Positions 1-12,592 of a stretch of DNA of 64,000 nt are shown here, piece after piece. The stretch lies in NCBI GenBank assembly GCA_002633005.1, contig NMRA01000123.1, positions 845,512-909,511 of the forward strand. The letters are read 5' to 3'. The translations under genes were made by a program, and so were the position numbers. The stretch is from Phoronis australis. Taxonomy: Eukaryota; Phoronida; Phoronidae. A model generated the notes under the pieces. The model searched no databases and had not been told where the DNA came from. It saw only the letters and a program-made list of their open reading frames with translations. The stretch's first letter is position 1. Every line of letters starts with the position of its first letter.

Positions 1-220
1 AATTCTTCATTATTTGTATCGCAAGCGTTAGTCTTTCCTGCATTGTAAATTTCTATTTATTCAGGGTCGTTGAATATGACAGTGTCAGCTGTCGATGGTT
101 TCGTTGCTATTTCAATAAACAGTAGACGCGTTTTCCAAGGACGAAAGTTATAATTATCTCTAAAAAAGTAGCCAACTAGCAGTCGTACCTGTGCTAATGC
201 ATGCTGCACTCTGTTAACAG

Positions 221-3200
221 TGTTGGTGTACAACGATTCATTCGAGGTCACTCCAGCCGTAAAAGCTGCCTTCGAGGAAAATGGTTATGTGCTCATCAGG
301 TACGCTTAATATATTAATTAAACTCTACTCGGACATAATCGTTGAGCAAGGTGCAACGACTTTAGCCCCCCCCCTTCCTTTGGAGGGGTTGTAAGGACGA
401 GCACCAATTCTGGTGGGCATTTTGCCTTATCAAGTGCTGTCTCGGTTGGGTATGATTCTGGCGGTGGTAGCACCTCGGGGGAGTAACTGAAAGAAGTGAC
501 GAAGTCACTAGTATAGCTAAGGAGAGCAAACGAACGAAGAGACGGGTGTGGGGGAGAGGAGTGAGACTATTGTCTAGGGTTTTGCATTCGGTTTTACATC
601 GGGGTACCCAGTGCTGTAGTGGGGCGTAGGCGCACGTAGGCGTAGCCCCCGACAACCACCTTTTTGCTTTTTAACGTAGCGCCTACCCACCGTCAAAAAC
701 TTGAGTCAGGGTTCTGCGAGTTCAAAATACCTTTAAAATGCGGCGCTCTAGGCGATACGATGGGATCTGGACGCCTCAGTACTTGCCTATAACTTACCAG
801 TACAGCACTGGGGGTACCGTGTATTTTTTCTCATTTACCCAAAGTCTGATGTTGGTTTGGAAGAGCCTGAGAACCCCCCCCGGGAACGTGAGAATGAATA
901 TGGTTGGCGGAGTAAGACATGAACTTATCCGCTTCCCGAAAAAACACAACACTTGCGCATCAATAGACAGACTGCACACGGCATCTTTTAAGTTGCGCTT
1001 AACTGTGATTATTCTGGTCACGTTAGGGAGCTGTTCGACCAAAATGAAATGACGAAACTTCGCGAGGCTGTAGAAAATGACGACGGCATAGCAAAGTACG
1101 CTTACAAGGTATGTTCTTAGATTTACGTGAATTTAGATTCGTAAGTTCCGTGTTTTGTTGGGGAATATTCAAGAAATACGGACCAGTTGCTACGCACAGT
1201 TTATGTGTCAAGGCACAGTATTCTATACTCCATTCCAGCAATTCCATTTTACCTTTACTGCAATGGATAGTTCCGACGTGTCAGTCAAGCGAAACCAGCC
1301 AATCAGGTCGCAGGGACACACAAATGCAACTATAGTCTGCCATCTTAGTCTCACAAACATTGGTTGTGAACGAAAAATGGTTTACAATGCAATTGGGAGC
1401 ACTTGGAATGCAGATCAAAGGAAAAATGCGTGTTCCCTGCAGATAAAAGCATGTAGTAAACTTCACGATTAGATGAATATGCGCCAGGATAAATCATCAG
1501 ATCTTCGAACATACTCAAGTTCATGCACGATACATCGAGTAAGGGTTTCAGCAATACATATATAAGTTATCGAGAGCCTGTGGAAGAAATTCACCTTGGT
1601 AACGTTTCATAGGTGTATTTTATTTCATTTTATTTCATTTGCCAGTATCTAATGAGAATTAACAATTAAGCGTGGAAGTGTGACAGTGGATGTCAACGTG
1701 ACGTACAAAAACGTCACGCAAGACTCTTACACTAGCTAGACCATCTCGGAGATGACAATACAAAACTTTCAAATGCCGTCCAGTTGTGTAGAAGTAGTTT
1801 CACGCTAATTTTGCGCTATCATACAGCTTGTCGGATCACCTTATCTTGTCGCAGAACATGGGCGTTCAAGGTGAACCTACTATTGCACACACAGTGTCCT
1901 ATGTGTTTGATTAGATCCAGCAGACACTTGTGTGATTGTGACTTATGGTTAGCGTGTCAATGGCACGCTTAATCTATGAATGGTCACAAAAGCTTGGTAT
2001 ATTGGATATACCGCTGTTTCCATGGTGAGTTAACTAGATCCCATTTTGATAATACGGGTCTATATGGCAACAGCTTCATGAAACATTATCAAAACGTATC
2101 TGTAGCGTAAAACGCTTGCAATGGACTTCTACCGTAGTCGCTTGGAGTTTGTGGGTAGCAGTAACTAAGGCGTGGCCTAATAGCTTTATTGGCAACTATC
2201 CACCTGTGTGCGGTATGTGTAAGGACACAAGCCACCCGCTCAACATCCACTTGAACCACTTGCAGTTACACGTGGTCTATATACCGTCTGTCTCAGCTTG
2301 TTCAACATCGTTTCTATAACATCTAGTGGTCTATTTCCACATCATCTAACCTTCACATTGGTACGCCGTTACGGTCGGTCAGTTTTTACCAAAGATACTA
2401 CGTCCCAAGCTTATGTAATTATAAAATCTTTGGTTTCTACGGTCGTTAATAGCGTTCTTCGAAGAACGAGCACGGATATCTGATTCACTCATGATGACCA
2501 CTTGGACTGTTTTTTCTGGTGCATAGGGAGTTGAATCTGGCACCTTCCAGTTGTCAGTAAAGCACTCCAACCACTAGACCACTGAGCTTCAGGAAGCCGA
2601 TAGAAGTGATCTCAGTCCCGACTACAGAGAACTTGTAATCCAGCGCAGAACCACCAAGCAGCCGTTTCCAGCCAAGGGGCTGGTTTTTCGAAACTCGATA
2701 AAATTTAGTAGTATAATTGCCAAAATATCTACCCGTGCGCCATGTGGGTGTTTTAGAAAATTACTTGGTTTCCTTTACCAAAAAGAATATCAGTACCGTC
2801 TACATTTTATTTTTTTTTTGAAGTTGTCCAACCTAAACTTACAATTTGAAAATGGCGCACACGCATTGCCTCATGATTAAAGTTGCCGCCTCATTTAGCA
2901 ACAATTCAGGGGCGGATGAGCATGATAAATTAATGTTTTGAACCCAAAGAGCTTGATTTAGAATTAAACAATAACAACAAAACTGTAACGAAAGCCTCCT
3001 CATGTATCATCACAATGTGACAGCATATATTGTCACACACGGGCAATTGGGTTCGACAATATGTGCCGAATGCCCAGAACGCCCGGGCGACAATATGTGC
3101 CACAAAACTACGCTTTATATTTATGCGCCGAAGCTGTTGCCAACTTAGGAACTGGATAGTTCTCTGCTCCAACATTAGCTAGAGTATCGGGTTAGTGGAT

Positions 3201-6200
3201 TTTTTAAATAAATTTTTGTCTGCAATTCATGTAGGCTTAGTACGGAAAATTTGACTGAACTCTTCATCAAACATTTACCATTCAGTTAACAGAACGCAAT
3301 TTCAGTGCTTGGTGAGCTTCCCAGTGTTTGTTGTGTGAGATGAACATCATCAACCAGGATCGTTTATATTTCCGGTTGATGATGTGGCGACTTATTGCTT
3401 ATGAACAAGTGACGTTGTTTTGTTGATACGTACGCTATTGCAGCTCGATGATGGATGTGGAAAGAAAGTCAGAATGTGCCTATGGAAGTATCCCGGTAAT
3501 GACATCACGGGAATGGTGGCACGTTGCGAGAAAGTGGCCTCTACGTCGGAACAGGTTTTGTAGCGTCAGTTTATTCTTAAATACGTTTACGAGTGCAAAT
3601 TTCCAATAAAACGTGCACGGCGTTTTTTTTTTCCAAAAATGGCGACATCAAATTATGCTGCGACTCACAATTAAAAATCCAAGCACTGTTTGCTGCACGA
3701 GACGATTTGTCGGATACTCGTCGAGCGTAGTAGCACTGAGGTGGTGGTCTCGAACTGACAAAGCTGTTAATTTTGCTACGTATACATGTATCACAGGGCA
3801 CTGAATACTGGGAACTTCAAACACTTTTGAAATTTCAAAATGATAAATTTGTGTAAAACCGTTTACAATTGTTCGTTAAACTATAGTTGAAACGGTTTCC
3901 GTGTAACCCAGAGCAGAAATACGTTACGCAATATTTCCTTACGCTGGGTAGATCTCAGCGCCAACTGACTCGCAGGGTGTAGCCACGGGCGGTCGCCGTT
4001 TCAGTTTTCGTCGTATCACTGTTGTGTCATGATGCCTTCATATTTTAGCTCCTTGGCGGAAGGGTGTCCCATTTCCACACTAAGATGATGATGAAAGACG
4101 CAGCCGTGGGAGGGCAGCACGTGTGGCATCAAGACTACGGGTGAGTGACGTTTCCTTGATCAGAAGGCAAAGACCGGATTTTATTTTTTTATTTGTACGG
4201 TGGCGCGGGGGTCATGCCATGTGTTGGTTGGAAGTGATATAAGGTGCTATCGAGCTGTCTTTATTTGATTAAGACCATTTGCGGCAGTGAAAATGAAAGA
4301 TGTCGTGTTCCCTGCTACAGTTAAATTGGAGATTAAGAATCCCCCGTATCGGATAGGCGTAAAATATCTGCTCATTCAAACGACCCAACCAATCTGTCCC
4401 CTCCAACCCCCGCATCCAACACATGCTTGAATAACGTGACACGTGAACATACATGTTCGTATATAGAAAGGTGCACGAAACAGTAGACGGCAAACATTGG
4501 TGTACTTTGCCAGCCCGAAGGCCTTCAAAAATATTCCTTTTATTGTTCAAATTGCAAACAGCTCTGAAGAACCTTAACATTGACACACCAATCGTAGAAC
4601 TTTCACTTCGTCCATATTAACGGGGCGTAATCGTGGAGATAAACACAAGTAAACTGAGCAATGATTCAACGATTTTAACTCAGACAGTCGAATCTAATTT
4701 ATCGGCGCGAGAAAATAACTTTCGTCAAAGATTTCGATACATGCCCAGAAAATGGAAGTTCGCCTCTTCTGCAATGCCTTCCTTTAGTGACCTCGCACGT
4801 GCAAGGCAGAAATAGTTCGTGACAGCGTTTTCCCGTTCAGTGACTTTACCAGACGTAGGGAGTTCTGAACGTGAGATAACATCTAGCTTCTTTGTTGATT
4901 GCCAAGCACACTCTTTTGTCTGTTATGACAACAAGCAGGCCAATTATCTACCAGGCTTATCACAAACCACGTGTGAACACAGTCAAACTCAGAGTGAATT
5001 GGTGGGATTCGGAAAGAATAGATTGTAACTTCGGTTGCAGTTGGGCGATTTTGGCGATTCAAAAACAAAACATGATCACCATTTGACGAAGATTTCAGAA
5101 ATGCTATTGGTTTATGTTGAAATATGTTATAACTTAACTTTTATTTTTAACAGCACAGCCCAGTCAGGGTAGATACGTTCCTAACTGGAAATTAGAGCAG
5201 TTATCGAACAAAAGAGAGCTGGCCCTCCAACCCTAAATGCCAGAACGGAGTTAATCAGTCGTGTAAGATATTGGCTACAGGGGTAAACTTCCCAACTTGT
5301 TATTGGGCTATAGAATCTAACAAGTTGGGAGCAACGGGGAAACGCCGTAATGTTATCTACATAACTGACACAAACATCACCGTCTGATTTTATTAGAACA
5401 AAATATAAAGGCATTGATACCGGTAATATCAAACAAACGTGTTAACGGCGGATCTACGACTTTGTTTACTAGGGGGAACCAAGTCTCAATAGTCACGCGC
5501 CGGTAAGTTGGCGCTTATTGTGCTGGCGTGACTCCTGAGGGGTTAAACTCCCCTCCTTAGATCCGCCACAGTGTTAGGGCGTGCAATGATTTCCATAATC
5601 AAAATTCCACAGGTACTGGTACGACAATGGATTCCTGAACCCAGACATGTTAACCGTATTCGTATCGCTCGATCCATGCACTACGAGAAACGGGTGTTTA
5701 CAGGTTTGTACGTGACCGTTAAGTGCTTCACTTAGTGAGGGATACAATTTTTGTACGCCCTGTTTTGCATAGTGTTGTGTGGTAAAAGAAAATGCATAGC
5801 TAGTATTCTTGGAATTATTTTGATTGTCATGAGACTTTGGACATTTTAAATTAGGGCTATTCAAATGAGTTTACACTGCAACATATCCAATGCAGTCAGT
5901 TGTCTGTTGACGTCAGACTGTGGTCTGTTGACGTCAGACTGTGGCCTGTTGACGTCAGACAGTGGCCTGTTGACGTCAGACATTGGGCTTAAGGTAGTCA
6001 CAGACTTTTTGAAATGCTTTTGACCACAACACTTGGAATAAATGCACTCCGACAACTCACTGACAACAGGGGGCAGCACAGGCAAAGCGTCACTATTCAA
6101 CTCGAAGATTCCAACCAATATGGGGTCACCTTTAGACTTTACCTTTTAAGAATGAGTTCTCATCCAAATGGTACTCAAAACTCGCTGGTGTCTTCATCTA

Positions 6201-9200
6201 AGTCTTGTGCTTGTTTATCATTGAATATTGATAAATTTATCACATGTGGTTTGAAATTTGCATCCTTAAGGTCTTAAAGAGCTCCCACAAATGTGGCCGT
6301 CTAGATCACGTGTACGTAGGTTCCCAGAGGCAAGCTGAACCCGTGCACGTGAAAGAACTGGAGAAAATACTTCCGTTGGTGAACGTTGAGATGCAGCCTG
6401 GTAGGTTCACTTTCCAGAATTTTTCAAAAGACTATCCACGAGCGTTTCTACCAGTGTTCCACTTCAGTTATCGAGTCGACTAGAAATCCGAATTAATGTA
6501 ATTTTGTATAAGTTGTTTAATTGCCAAGTTCTTGCTTAAGAAAAGTACCTTCTGTGTACATCATTTCTGGATCCACAGCCGATCCAGAAAAAGTATTCAC
6601 TGCATACTGACAAGTATGTCATCACTGTGACTATCGCGCATTAATTACGTCTCAAGTGTTGAATAAATTAAGCTTTTGACGTGATGAGGCAGTCAAGTTT
6701 GCCCAGTGTTTAAGGTTCGGGTTTCTAAGCAATCCTTACTTAACCTACGCTTTACATAATGTACGTACTACTCAGACATGTCTCCGGTGGATCGCGGTGT
6801 CTCGTTAGTTGTCTGTTTATGGTTCAAAGTTCTTGTCATCACACTAAGTTTCTCCGAGTGCGGGTTGGACATTGGGACTTTTATTTCCGTGGAAACCTGA
6901 ATCATTGAGTAATTTGCAAGATGAATTGATTAAATTATTCGATTCCGTTTATGAGCGAGTGACCCTTCAAAGGGGCACCAAAATCAATGATGAATCTAGG
7001 TTTCAGCAAAGGGGGTGTGGGGGGCCACGGTTTTGGAAGAAAAAAGTCCGCGTGAGCTCTGGAAACGGGATGCCGGCGGCGTTCATTTACTGTTCTAAGT
7101 CATACCTGTAGGGGAGGGCCCGGAACCCCTGCCCACCACTGAGTCCGCCTACATTTTTCCCTCAGAAGTCATTTTCTGTCCGAGAGCTAGAACGATATAG
7201 GGTTATTTCTGGGCATTAACACAGCGTCATTTGGAATTGCTTATTATGTCCCCTAGGTGACGCACTCTTCTTCCATTCGAACGTGCTGCACCGGAGCGGA
7301 AGTAACGAAAGTCCCGTCCGACGATGGGCATTTTTATGCGCATTTACACGCATGACCAACCTGCCTGCCTCTGCATTCTGTGATGTGTCTACGTTCTGGG
7401 GGAGTCAGAAGTTCCTTCCAGTTGAAAAGGTAAATGCTTTTGAAATAAGACATTCTTCACCTGCAATAGTTCTTCAAAGTAGGTCTTCCTAACTAAGCCT
7501 GTTCTGCCTAACATTTGACCGCCCTGGGTTTTTGACGCCTACTGGTACGGCAAAACTTTGCTTGCCAATTGGTCCTGTAGTTAAACATCATCATATCGTG
7601 TTTCAGTTTTTACACATCACTATAGGAAGACTTCGGGTATGACCTATAACGTGCGTCTTTAAAGACGAAGACAACCTTTTTCATGTCATTTTTAGAAAAA
7701 AATTTCTTTGATTATCCCAGACATATTTTTCACTTAATTACAGCTTTTCGTAACTTATTTAATTATTCGTTCTCTACCACGGAAGTGACGTTTTGGGAGG
7801 CAAGAATTTCGCGCCAATTTCTGTTCATATAGTCTGACTGTGAGAGTTCACGAGTCAGTCATTGTTCTACCTCGGTTGTGTTGGTTGTTGGTTGCTTTTG
7901 TTTACGTGTCAGTCAACATGCCACACTGTCAATGCGTACCGGGATGTACTCATTATCGCCCAGAGCCTGTAAGCCTGCTGTGATGTTGGTGTATATATAG
8001 ACACTATAAAAGGTTTCAGACAACATTTACTCGAGTCTAGAGGCTAGACAGAGGTGCAGGAGGGAAGGTGACACACACAAATGCGAGCGGTACACTAACC
8101 TACCCCCTGTAGTCATCAAGTTCGCCTCTTTCACCACTCAGTCCCCCCCCCCTCAAGGTCGATACCAATTTTCAACTGCTCTTTCTCCAATCAACACCCA
8201 TTTTACCTCCACTTAAATCCCTTTCCCGTCGACACCAGCTACACCTCCTGAGAACAATTTTATCTCACCCCCCGTTTTGAAACCTTTACTTAGCCGTAGG
8301 AAATTAAACAGAATTAGAGAGGGCGCACAAAGTAATTCGACTTCGCCAAACTTTTGTCTGGTTCCTCCACATCACTACCCCCTTCAACCTTACACTGGTA
8401 CCCCGTAGTCGGTAATTTCGTGCTTAATACAGGTCTAAGAAATAAAGACCCGTTGGTAAAATGAAAACTGACTTAGACCAGGTCTAAACTGGAGTTAAAC
8501 CAGGTTTTACTAGACCACTGGTCTAAAAGCTAAGCCATCTTTATGAAATGCAGATTATCTTTAAACTTGGTCTAAGTCCAGTTTAAAACGAGGTTTAACT
8601 TTAAACCACCTTTATGAAATCGGCTGTAATTGTTATGTGGTTTGGGCCAAATCTGTATTGTACACCTTCCAAACAGCTTGCAACACCCAAATTTATACCT
8701 CTATGGCACAATCATCAATCACTTCCAGTTAGCGTATCGATGCTGTTCATGGAAAAAATTATGCTGACTAAACCTCGATCTAGTCATGACGAAGTCATTA
8801 GTCAGTGACTAGAGGTCTAGTCGCTGACTACATCTCTAATCTGACTAGATAGGCGGATTAAGGGNNNNNNNNNNNNNNNNNNNNNNNNNNNNNNNNNNNN
8901 NNNNNNNNNNNNNNNNNNNNNNNNNNNNNNNNNNNNNNNNNNNNNNNNNNNNNNNNNNNNNNNNNNNNNNNNNNNNNNNNNNNNNNNNNNNNNNNNNNNN
9001 NGGGGGGGCTCAGACCCCAGATCGCGGCGAAATCGTGTTCCCGTTTTTTTTTAGTCCACCGATAGATTCTCCGAAGGTCCGTCCCAGGTCCCCGCATCTT
9101 CCGGGCCGCCTGTGCACGACGTACAATCGCGCTTGGCCCAATTCTCCTAGGCAACGTGTTGCCCCTCCCCCCTTATGGTATCCTAGAGCCGCCACTGAGT

Positions 9201-9636
9201 CATTGACTAGTGCTCTAGTCAGTTCATTTGTATAATTGGAACGTGACTAAACAGCCTGAAATTCTGGTCGGGGACTAGAGCGTTAGTCATTGACTAGGAC
9301 GTTTAATGACTAGAGTACCAGGCTTTTTAGTCATGACTTTAGTCACGTCCCAGTTACGCAAACGAACTGACTAAAATGTGACTAAACTCATCCAAATTTC
9401 TCATGGACAAACTTAATTTAGTCACATTTAGTTATGACTAAAATGAATTTTTACACGAGACTAATACGTGACTAAAACATGACTGTTACCGTAGGGTAAG
9501 GGGATGTTGATCAGTGCATAATTTATGTTCGCAGGTTCCCAACACCGCCGTGGCCGAGTGCACGAACATAACGGACACAAGTGGGAAGGACTTCTTGAAC
9601 CCTGCCGATGACCACTTGGTCAAGTGGGAAAAATAG
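221..9636 (+). CDS. Phytanoyl-CoA dioxygenase (PhyH) family protein, 5'-incomplete, 8 exons
   Basis: Joined exons: 221-299, 1027-1108, 3444-3554, 4049-4140, 5613-5703, 6271-6400, 7257-7429, 9535-9636. All junctions are AG/GT and phase-compatible, giving about 285 residues with no internal stop. Family knowledge: PhyH enzymes are Fe(II)/2-oxoglutarate oxygenases that hydroxylate small substrates. Visible hallmarks are FEENGYVLIR near the N terminus, WHQDY (His117 and Asp119, iron ligands), SLDPCTTRNGCLQVLKSSHK, GRLDHVYVG, and PGDALFFHSNVLHRSGSN with the distal ligand His206 (HRS), followed by RRW (candidate 2-oxoglutarate-binding Arg). It ends VKWEK-TAG. The length is nearly that of the family (about 290), so only a short N-terminal piece is missing; the exon at 221 starts inside a codon (phase 1). 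Animal homologues are often labelled trans-4-proline-hydroxylase-like, but the substrate cannot be read from the sequence. No peroxisomal PTS1 is seen at the C terminus. Confidence 0.93.
609..710 (-). mobile_element. CAGTG-ended MITE-like repeat, partial copy
   Basis: About 100 bp (CAGTGCTGTAGTGG, then GTAGGCGCACGTAGGCG and ACGTAGCGCCTACC) match the reverse complement of the repeat at 35466-35622. The ends start CAGTG, as in many hAT-type elements. It lies in the first visible PhyH intron. The far end is not recognisable. Confidence 0.5.
2519..2592 (-). repeat. tRNA-derived SINE-like sequence
   Basis: On the minus strand, TGGTCTAGTGG (2571-2581) fits RNA polymerase III box A, and GATTCAACTCC (2527-2537) resembles box B at tRNA-like spacing. 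The acceptor and T stems do not pair well, so this is more likely a decayed SINE head than a working tRNA. It lies in the PhyH intron 1109-3443. Confidence 0.45.
5445..5571. mobile_element. Short inverted-repeat (MITE-like) element
   Basis: The ends are GGCGGATCTA and its near complement TAGATCCGCC, enclosing about 105 bp with a further internal inverted pair (AGTCACGCGCC... and ...GGCGTGACT). It is in the PhyH intron 4141-5612. The ends resemble those of hAT-type non-autonomous elements. No clear target duplication was seen. Confidence 0.5.
5903..5986. repeat. 21-bp minisatellite, four units, each with a CRE palindrome
   Basis: Four head-to-tail 21-bp units (5903, 5924, 5945, 5966) differ at only a few positions. 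Each contains CTGTTGACGTCAGAC, and so a perfect TGACGTCA octamer, the consensus for CREB/ATF bZIP factors. The array sits in the PhyH intron between the exons ending at 5703 and starting at 6271. It could be a CRE cluster that acts as an intronic enhancer, or an inert minisatellite. Confidence 0.85.
7918..7968 (+). pseudogene. Possible THAP-like first coding exon, inside PhyH intron
   Basis: A 17-codon open stretch, beginning MPHCQCVPGC, ends exactly at a good donor (CCT|GTAAGC). The MP..C.VPGC pattern resembles the start of THAP zinc-finger domains, found in chromatin factors and P-element-type transposases. No downstream exon with the remaining Cys and His was found before the assembly gap. 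It may be a transposon relic, an independent gene start, or chance. Confidence 0.25.
8420..9490. repeat. Mosaic of palindromic repeats around the assembly gap
   Basis: From 8420 to 8610, GGTCTAAAC-type and complementary motifs alternate. From 8770 to 9490, GACTAG/CTAGTC and TAGTCA motifs recur on both strands. Between 9001 and 9200 there is a GC-richer block whose end reads, on the minus strand, CAGTGGCGGCTCTAGGAT, a hAT-like terminus. The mixture suggests nested non-autonomous DNA elements within PhyH intron 7430-9534. Confidence 0.5.
8865..9001. other. Assembly gap (137 N)
   Basis: A run of N in the last PhyH intron, flanked by AGGCGGATTAAGGG and GGGGGGGCTC. The neighbouring repeats make it likely that a repeat or G-run broke the assembly. 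The flanking coding exons are intact. Confidence 0.98.
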
Positions 9637-9699
9637 TGCTCGCTGTGACACTGAGTCATCTTGAAGTCATGTTTGGCTTCTAACAGTTACTTTTGTATA

Positions 9700-9705
9700 A
9701 ATAAA
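9700..9705 (+). promoter_or_regulatory. Polyadenylation signal of the PhyH gene
   Basis: A canonical AATAAA lies 64 bases after the TAG stop at 9634-9636, the usual position for a short 3' UTR. The 148-codon open frame at 9661-10107 overlaps it and is therefore treated as untranslated sequence. Confidence 0.6.
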
Positions 9706-12083
9706 ACCCGACATTTAAAGGATATCCTGGACTTTATGCTAATAGCATTAGACGGTGGTAAGCTGGCGTTTTTCGAGGTCTTCACGAGACAATATTCCGA
9801 TTGTATTTTCGAAAAAGGGGACGAGATTCTTGTTACAATTTTAGATATAATGGGTGCAAGGAATAGCGACAGCAGCTTGGCCCGCTTGCATACTGCTGAG
9901 TTAACTCCAGGTCGCAACTGTCTACACCTGAGTTGCAGCGTCCATTTAACAACACCGCGGCCCTGCACCCACCCCATTCCTTTCGCCATGAACACTAGCT
10001 CAACGGCGCGAAGTTTGGCCGTAAAAATCAGAATTACATTTGTTGCTTTACAAATAGACCGTGCAGGTTCTCCTTCATGTCCAGGCAGACCCCGGCTATT
10101 TTTCTAGGACTCCATCGCTAGTGTATAAATTTGAACTTTGTTGAAAGTTTTTCACACATCTTATAATAACTCGGCTGGATAACCACGGCATGACTGAAAA
10201 TCGTTTAAGAAAAAGCACGGTCACGTACACTCGATAACGGTGTCGAATAAGTTTCATAAACTGAAGATGGCGATGCGTTCATCTATAGTTATCAACTATT
10301 TCCATGGTGACAGGATTTGTTTTTAGTTCAATTTCGTCAGCCCACGCCGGCGACCTGTCCGCTGTACACCAGAGGTATGTTGTTCCGATTTCGGGACAAA
10401 TTTTGACTTAGATGATCAAGTTGATACGTCCGTGCAATATAGATGTGGCCATATTAAGCAGACTAACGCCCGTGCACACGCGCACGTAATTTTTCATAAT
10501 GACTTTTGCGAAGATTTGGACTTCTGAGTGCAAAAACTTCATACCGGGGGCAGATCCAGGATTTTTAAAGGGGGGGGTCGGATTAAGGATTTTTAAAAAG
10601 AGGTCCAAGTCAACAATTTGAAAACTAAAGTCAAGTGAGAAATGGGGTGCAAACTCCTTCGAATCCACCTACGCGTATCTTTCTGTGTTTGCATGTTAAC
10701 TTTTATTACATGATGGATCGTTACAAAATTAAAACAAACTAAATTGTATAAATATTTTTTAAATATCAGGATGAGTTAATCTTGCAAGAAAACTGAGTAA
10801 CACAGATTTTTAAAAATACAGCTATGGAAATAAAAACAACAACTTCACACCAAAATCATTTATTTCAAAACGATCCTGAAAATCCCAATTACAAATAAAC
10901 AACTCTACCGAAAGCTCAAATTCATGACTAGCATGTAAGGTTTTAACTGACCGATTAACACTAAACATAGGAAGCTTTCTGAAATAAGTCAGTAAAATCT
11001 AGAAAAAATTCCAGGCCTAAATTGGATCATTGAATTAATATCCCAACTTACTGCTTTTAGATGGCAAAATGGTGGATAACCACTTTAGTCCAAAATACTG
11101 AAACAAGGGCAAAAGTTTGTTTTTAACAAACCACAGATGCCTAAAGCAAAAAAAAATTAAATTGCATTCTGACATCACAGTGTAAGCATCACTTGTTTAA
11201 CTGGCGAAGCAACTTGATCAAACTCCAACAATATTACTGAAATTACCATGCTACAGAGTCTTGCTACCAAGGGAAAACACCAACGATGCTGTAACTTATA
11301 CATTAATCTTAACCAAAGATCTGACTTCCAGCCTGTTATCCTCTAAACTATCAATCACCAAACATGTGACACCACGTGCAAATTAAAGACACCTCGAATA
11401 CATTAACAACAATCTCTTTTTATTTAGAGTAAAAATTCTGCAGTTTGGGCCAGTGAAACAATTTAACTACTTTGCTCAAGGCCAGAGTTTGGACCAAATC
11501 TTAGAAATAGGCACTTCTGGCCAAGCATAATTCAAGAATCATCTAAACGATGAAAAAATTTACCATGTCCGAAATTTTGGGTGAAAGTTTTCTTAGATTC
11601 ATGCCAACCTGCAGAGTTTTATCCCAGTCCCCTTACCATTGTATTACTGGGCTGGAAAGTTTGACAAGATCATGTCAGTCTTTATGAGACATCACCACAC
11701 ATTACAGAAAGCACATGAAAGTTTTAGCCAAACCCTATTGAAGTATCAATTGTTTGCCCTAAGGTTATGAAGGACCCTACACAAATGTCCAAATTTGGCT
11801 GAATTTGCAACATCATGTAACATAGATGGCTAATCGTATTCATATGAAACTTTTAGACACTATGCTTTGTGTACTATTCTCCAAAAACAGGGATTGTTTT
11901 TATAATGTTCCACTTTTGCATGAGGGGCTATCAAAACAGGACTTTAATGTTTTTCACGAAAAAATCAAAAGTTGCATAAAACAAAAATATAACTTAAAAA
12001 CTGTAACAAGGTTTTCGAAATTTCATCCATAATATTTGAACGAAATTTGGTCATGACATAGATATTGTTGATTTGCTATAAAT

Positions 12084-12592
12084 CAGGGCTTGGAATGACC
12101 AATGACAAAAAATGCGGAAACTTTGAAACTTTTACGTCCCAAATCATCGCCCGATAACCAGCCTAGAACTGGTCGATGTGAACCTTTCCCCGACAAAAAT
12201 CGGGCGGACTAAAAAAAAAAAATTGTTACCACCATCAGTAGCATGCGTCTGCGTCCTTTTAGCTCGCCCGTCTACTCCCAACCCACACATTTTTGGCTGC
12301 AGAGCGGTAGTATTTGTCGCCGCGCTTAACAATAACACGAGACGCCATTGAAAATCACACCACTCTACCCCAGATGCCCCGGCAATGTTGACAATTTACG
12401 TTCCTCCGAACATAAAGAGCAACTTCCGCTTTTCGAGGTGAACGTCGTCTGCAACGCCGCGGTAAGAAAGGAATTTGCCGCGGAAATTTTATATCAAATC
12501 CGATTTTTTTACGCGGAAATATTATAAAAATAGCGGAAAGCACATTTGAAAAAAGCGGAAATCCGCGTTTCCGCGGAAAATTCCAAGCCCTG
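12084..12592. mobile_element. Non-autonomous hAT-like element with perfect 6-bp target duplication
   Basis: The termini CAGGGCTTGGAAT and ATTCCAAGCCCTG are perfect 13-bp inverted repeats. ATAAAT is directly repeated on both sides (12078-12083 and 12593-12598). CAGGG ends are typical of hAT elements, which usually duplicate 8 bp; a 6-bp duplication is less usual. The 509-bp interior has no transposase. Related copies lie at 14562-14791 and about 25385-25557. Confidence 0.75.

Noticed and set aside
5861-6118. Minus-strand frame with repeated SDVNRPQ heptads
   Set aside because: The heptads are the translation of the 21-bp minisatellite; no gene context.
9661-10107. 148-codon plus-strand open frame, the longest after the PhyH stop
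   Set aside because: It begins in the PhyH 3' UTR, covers the AATAAA signal, has no recognisable domain and no splice partner.
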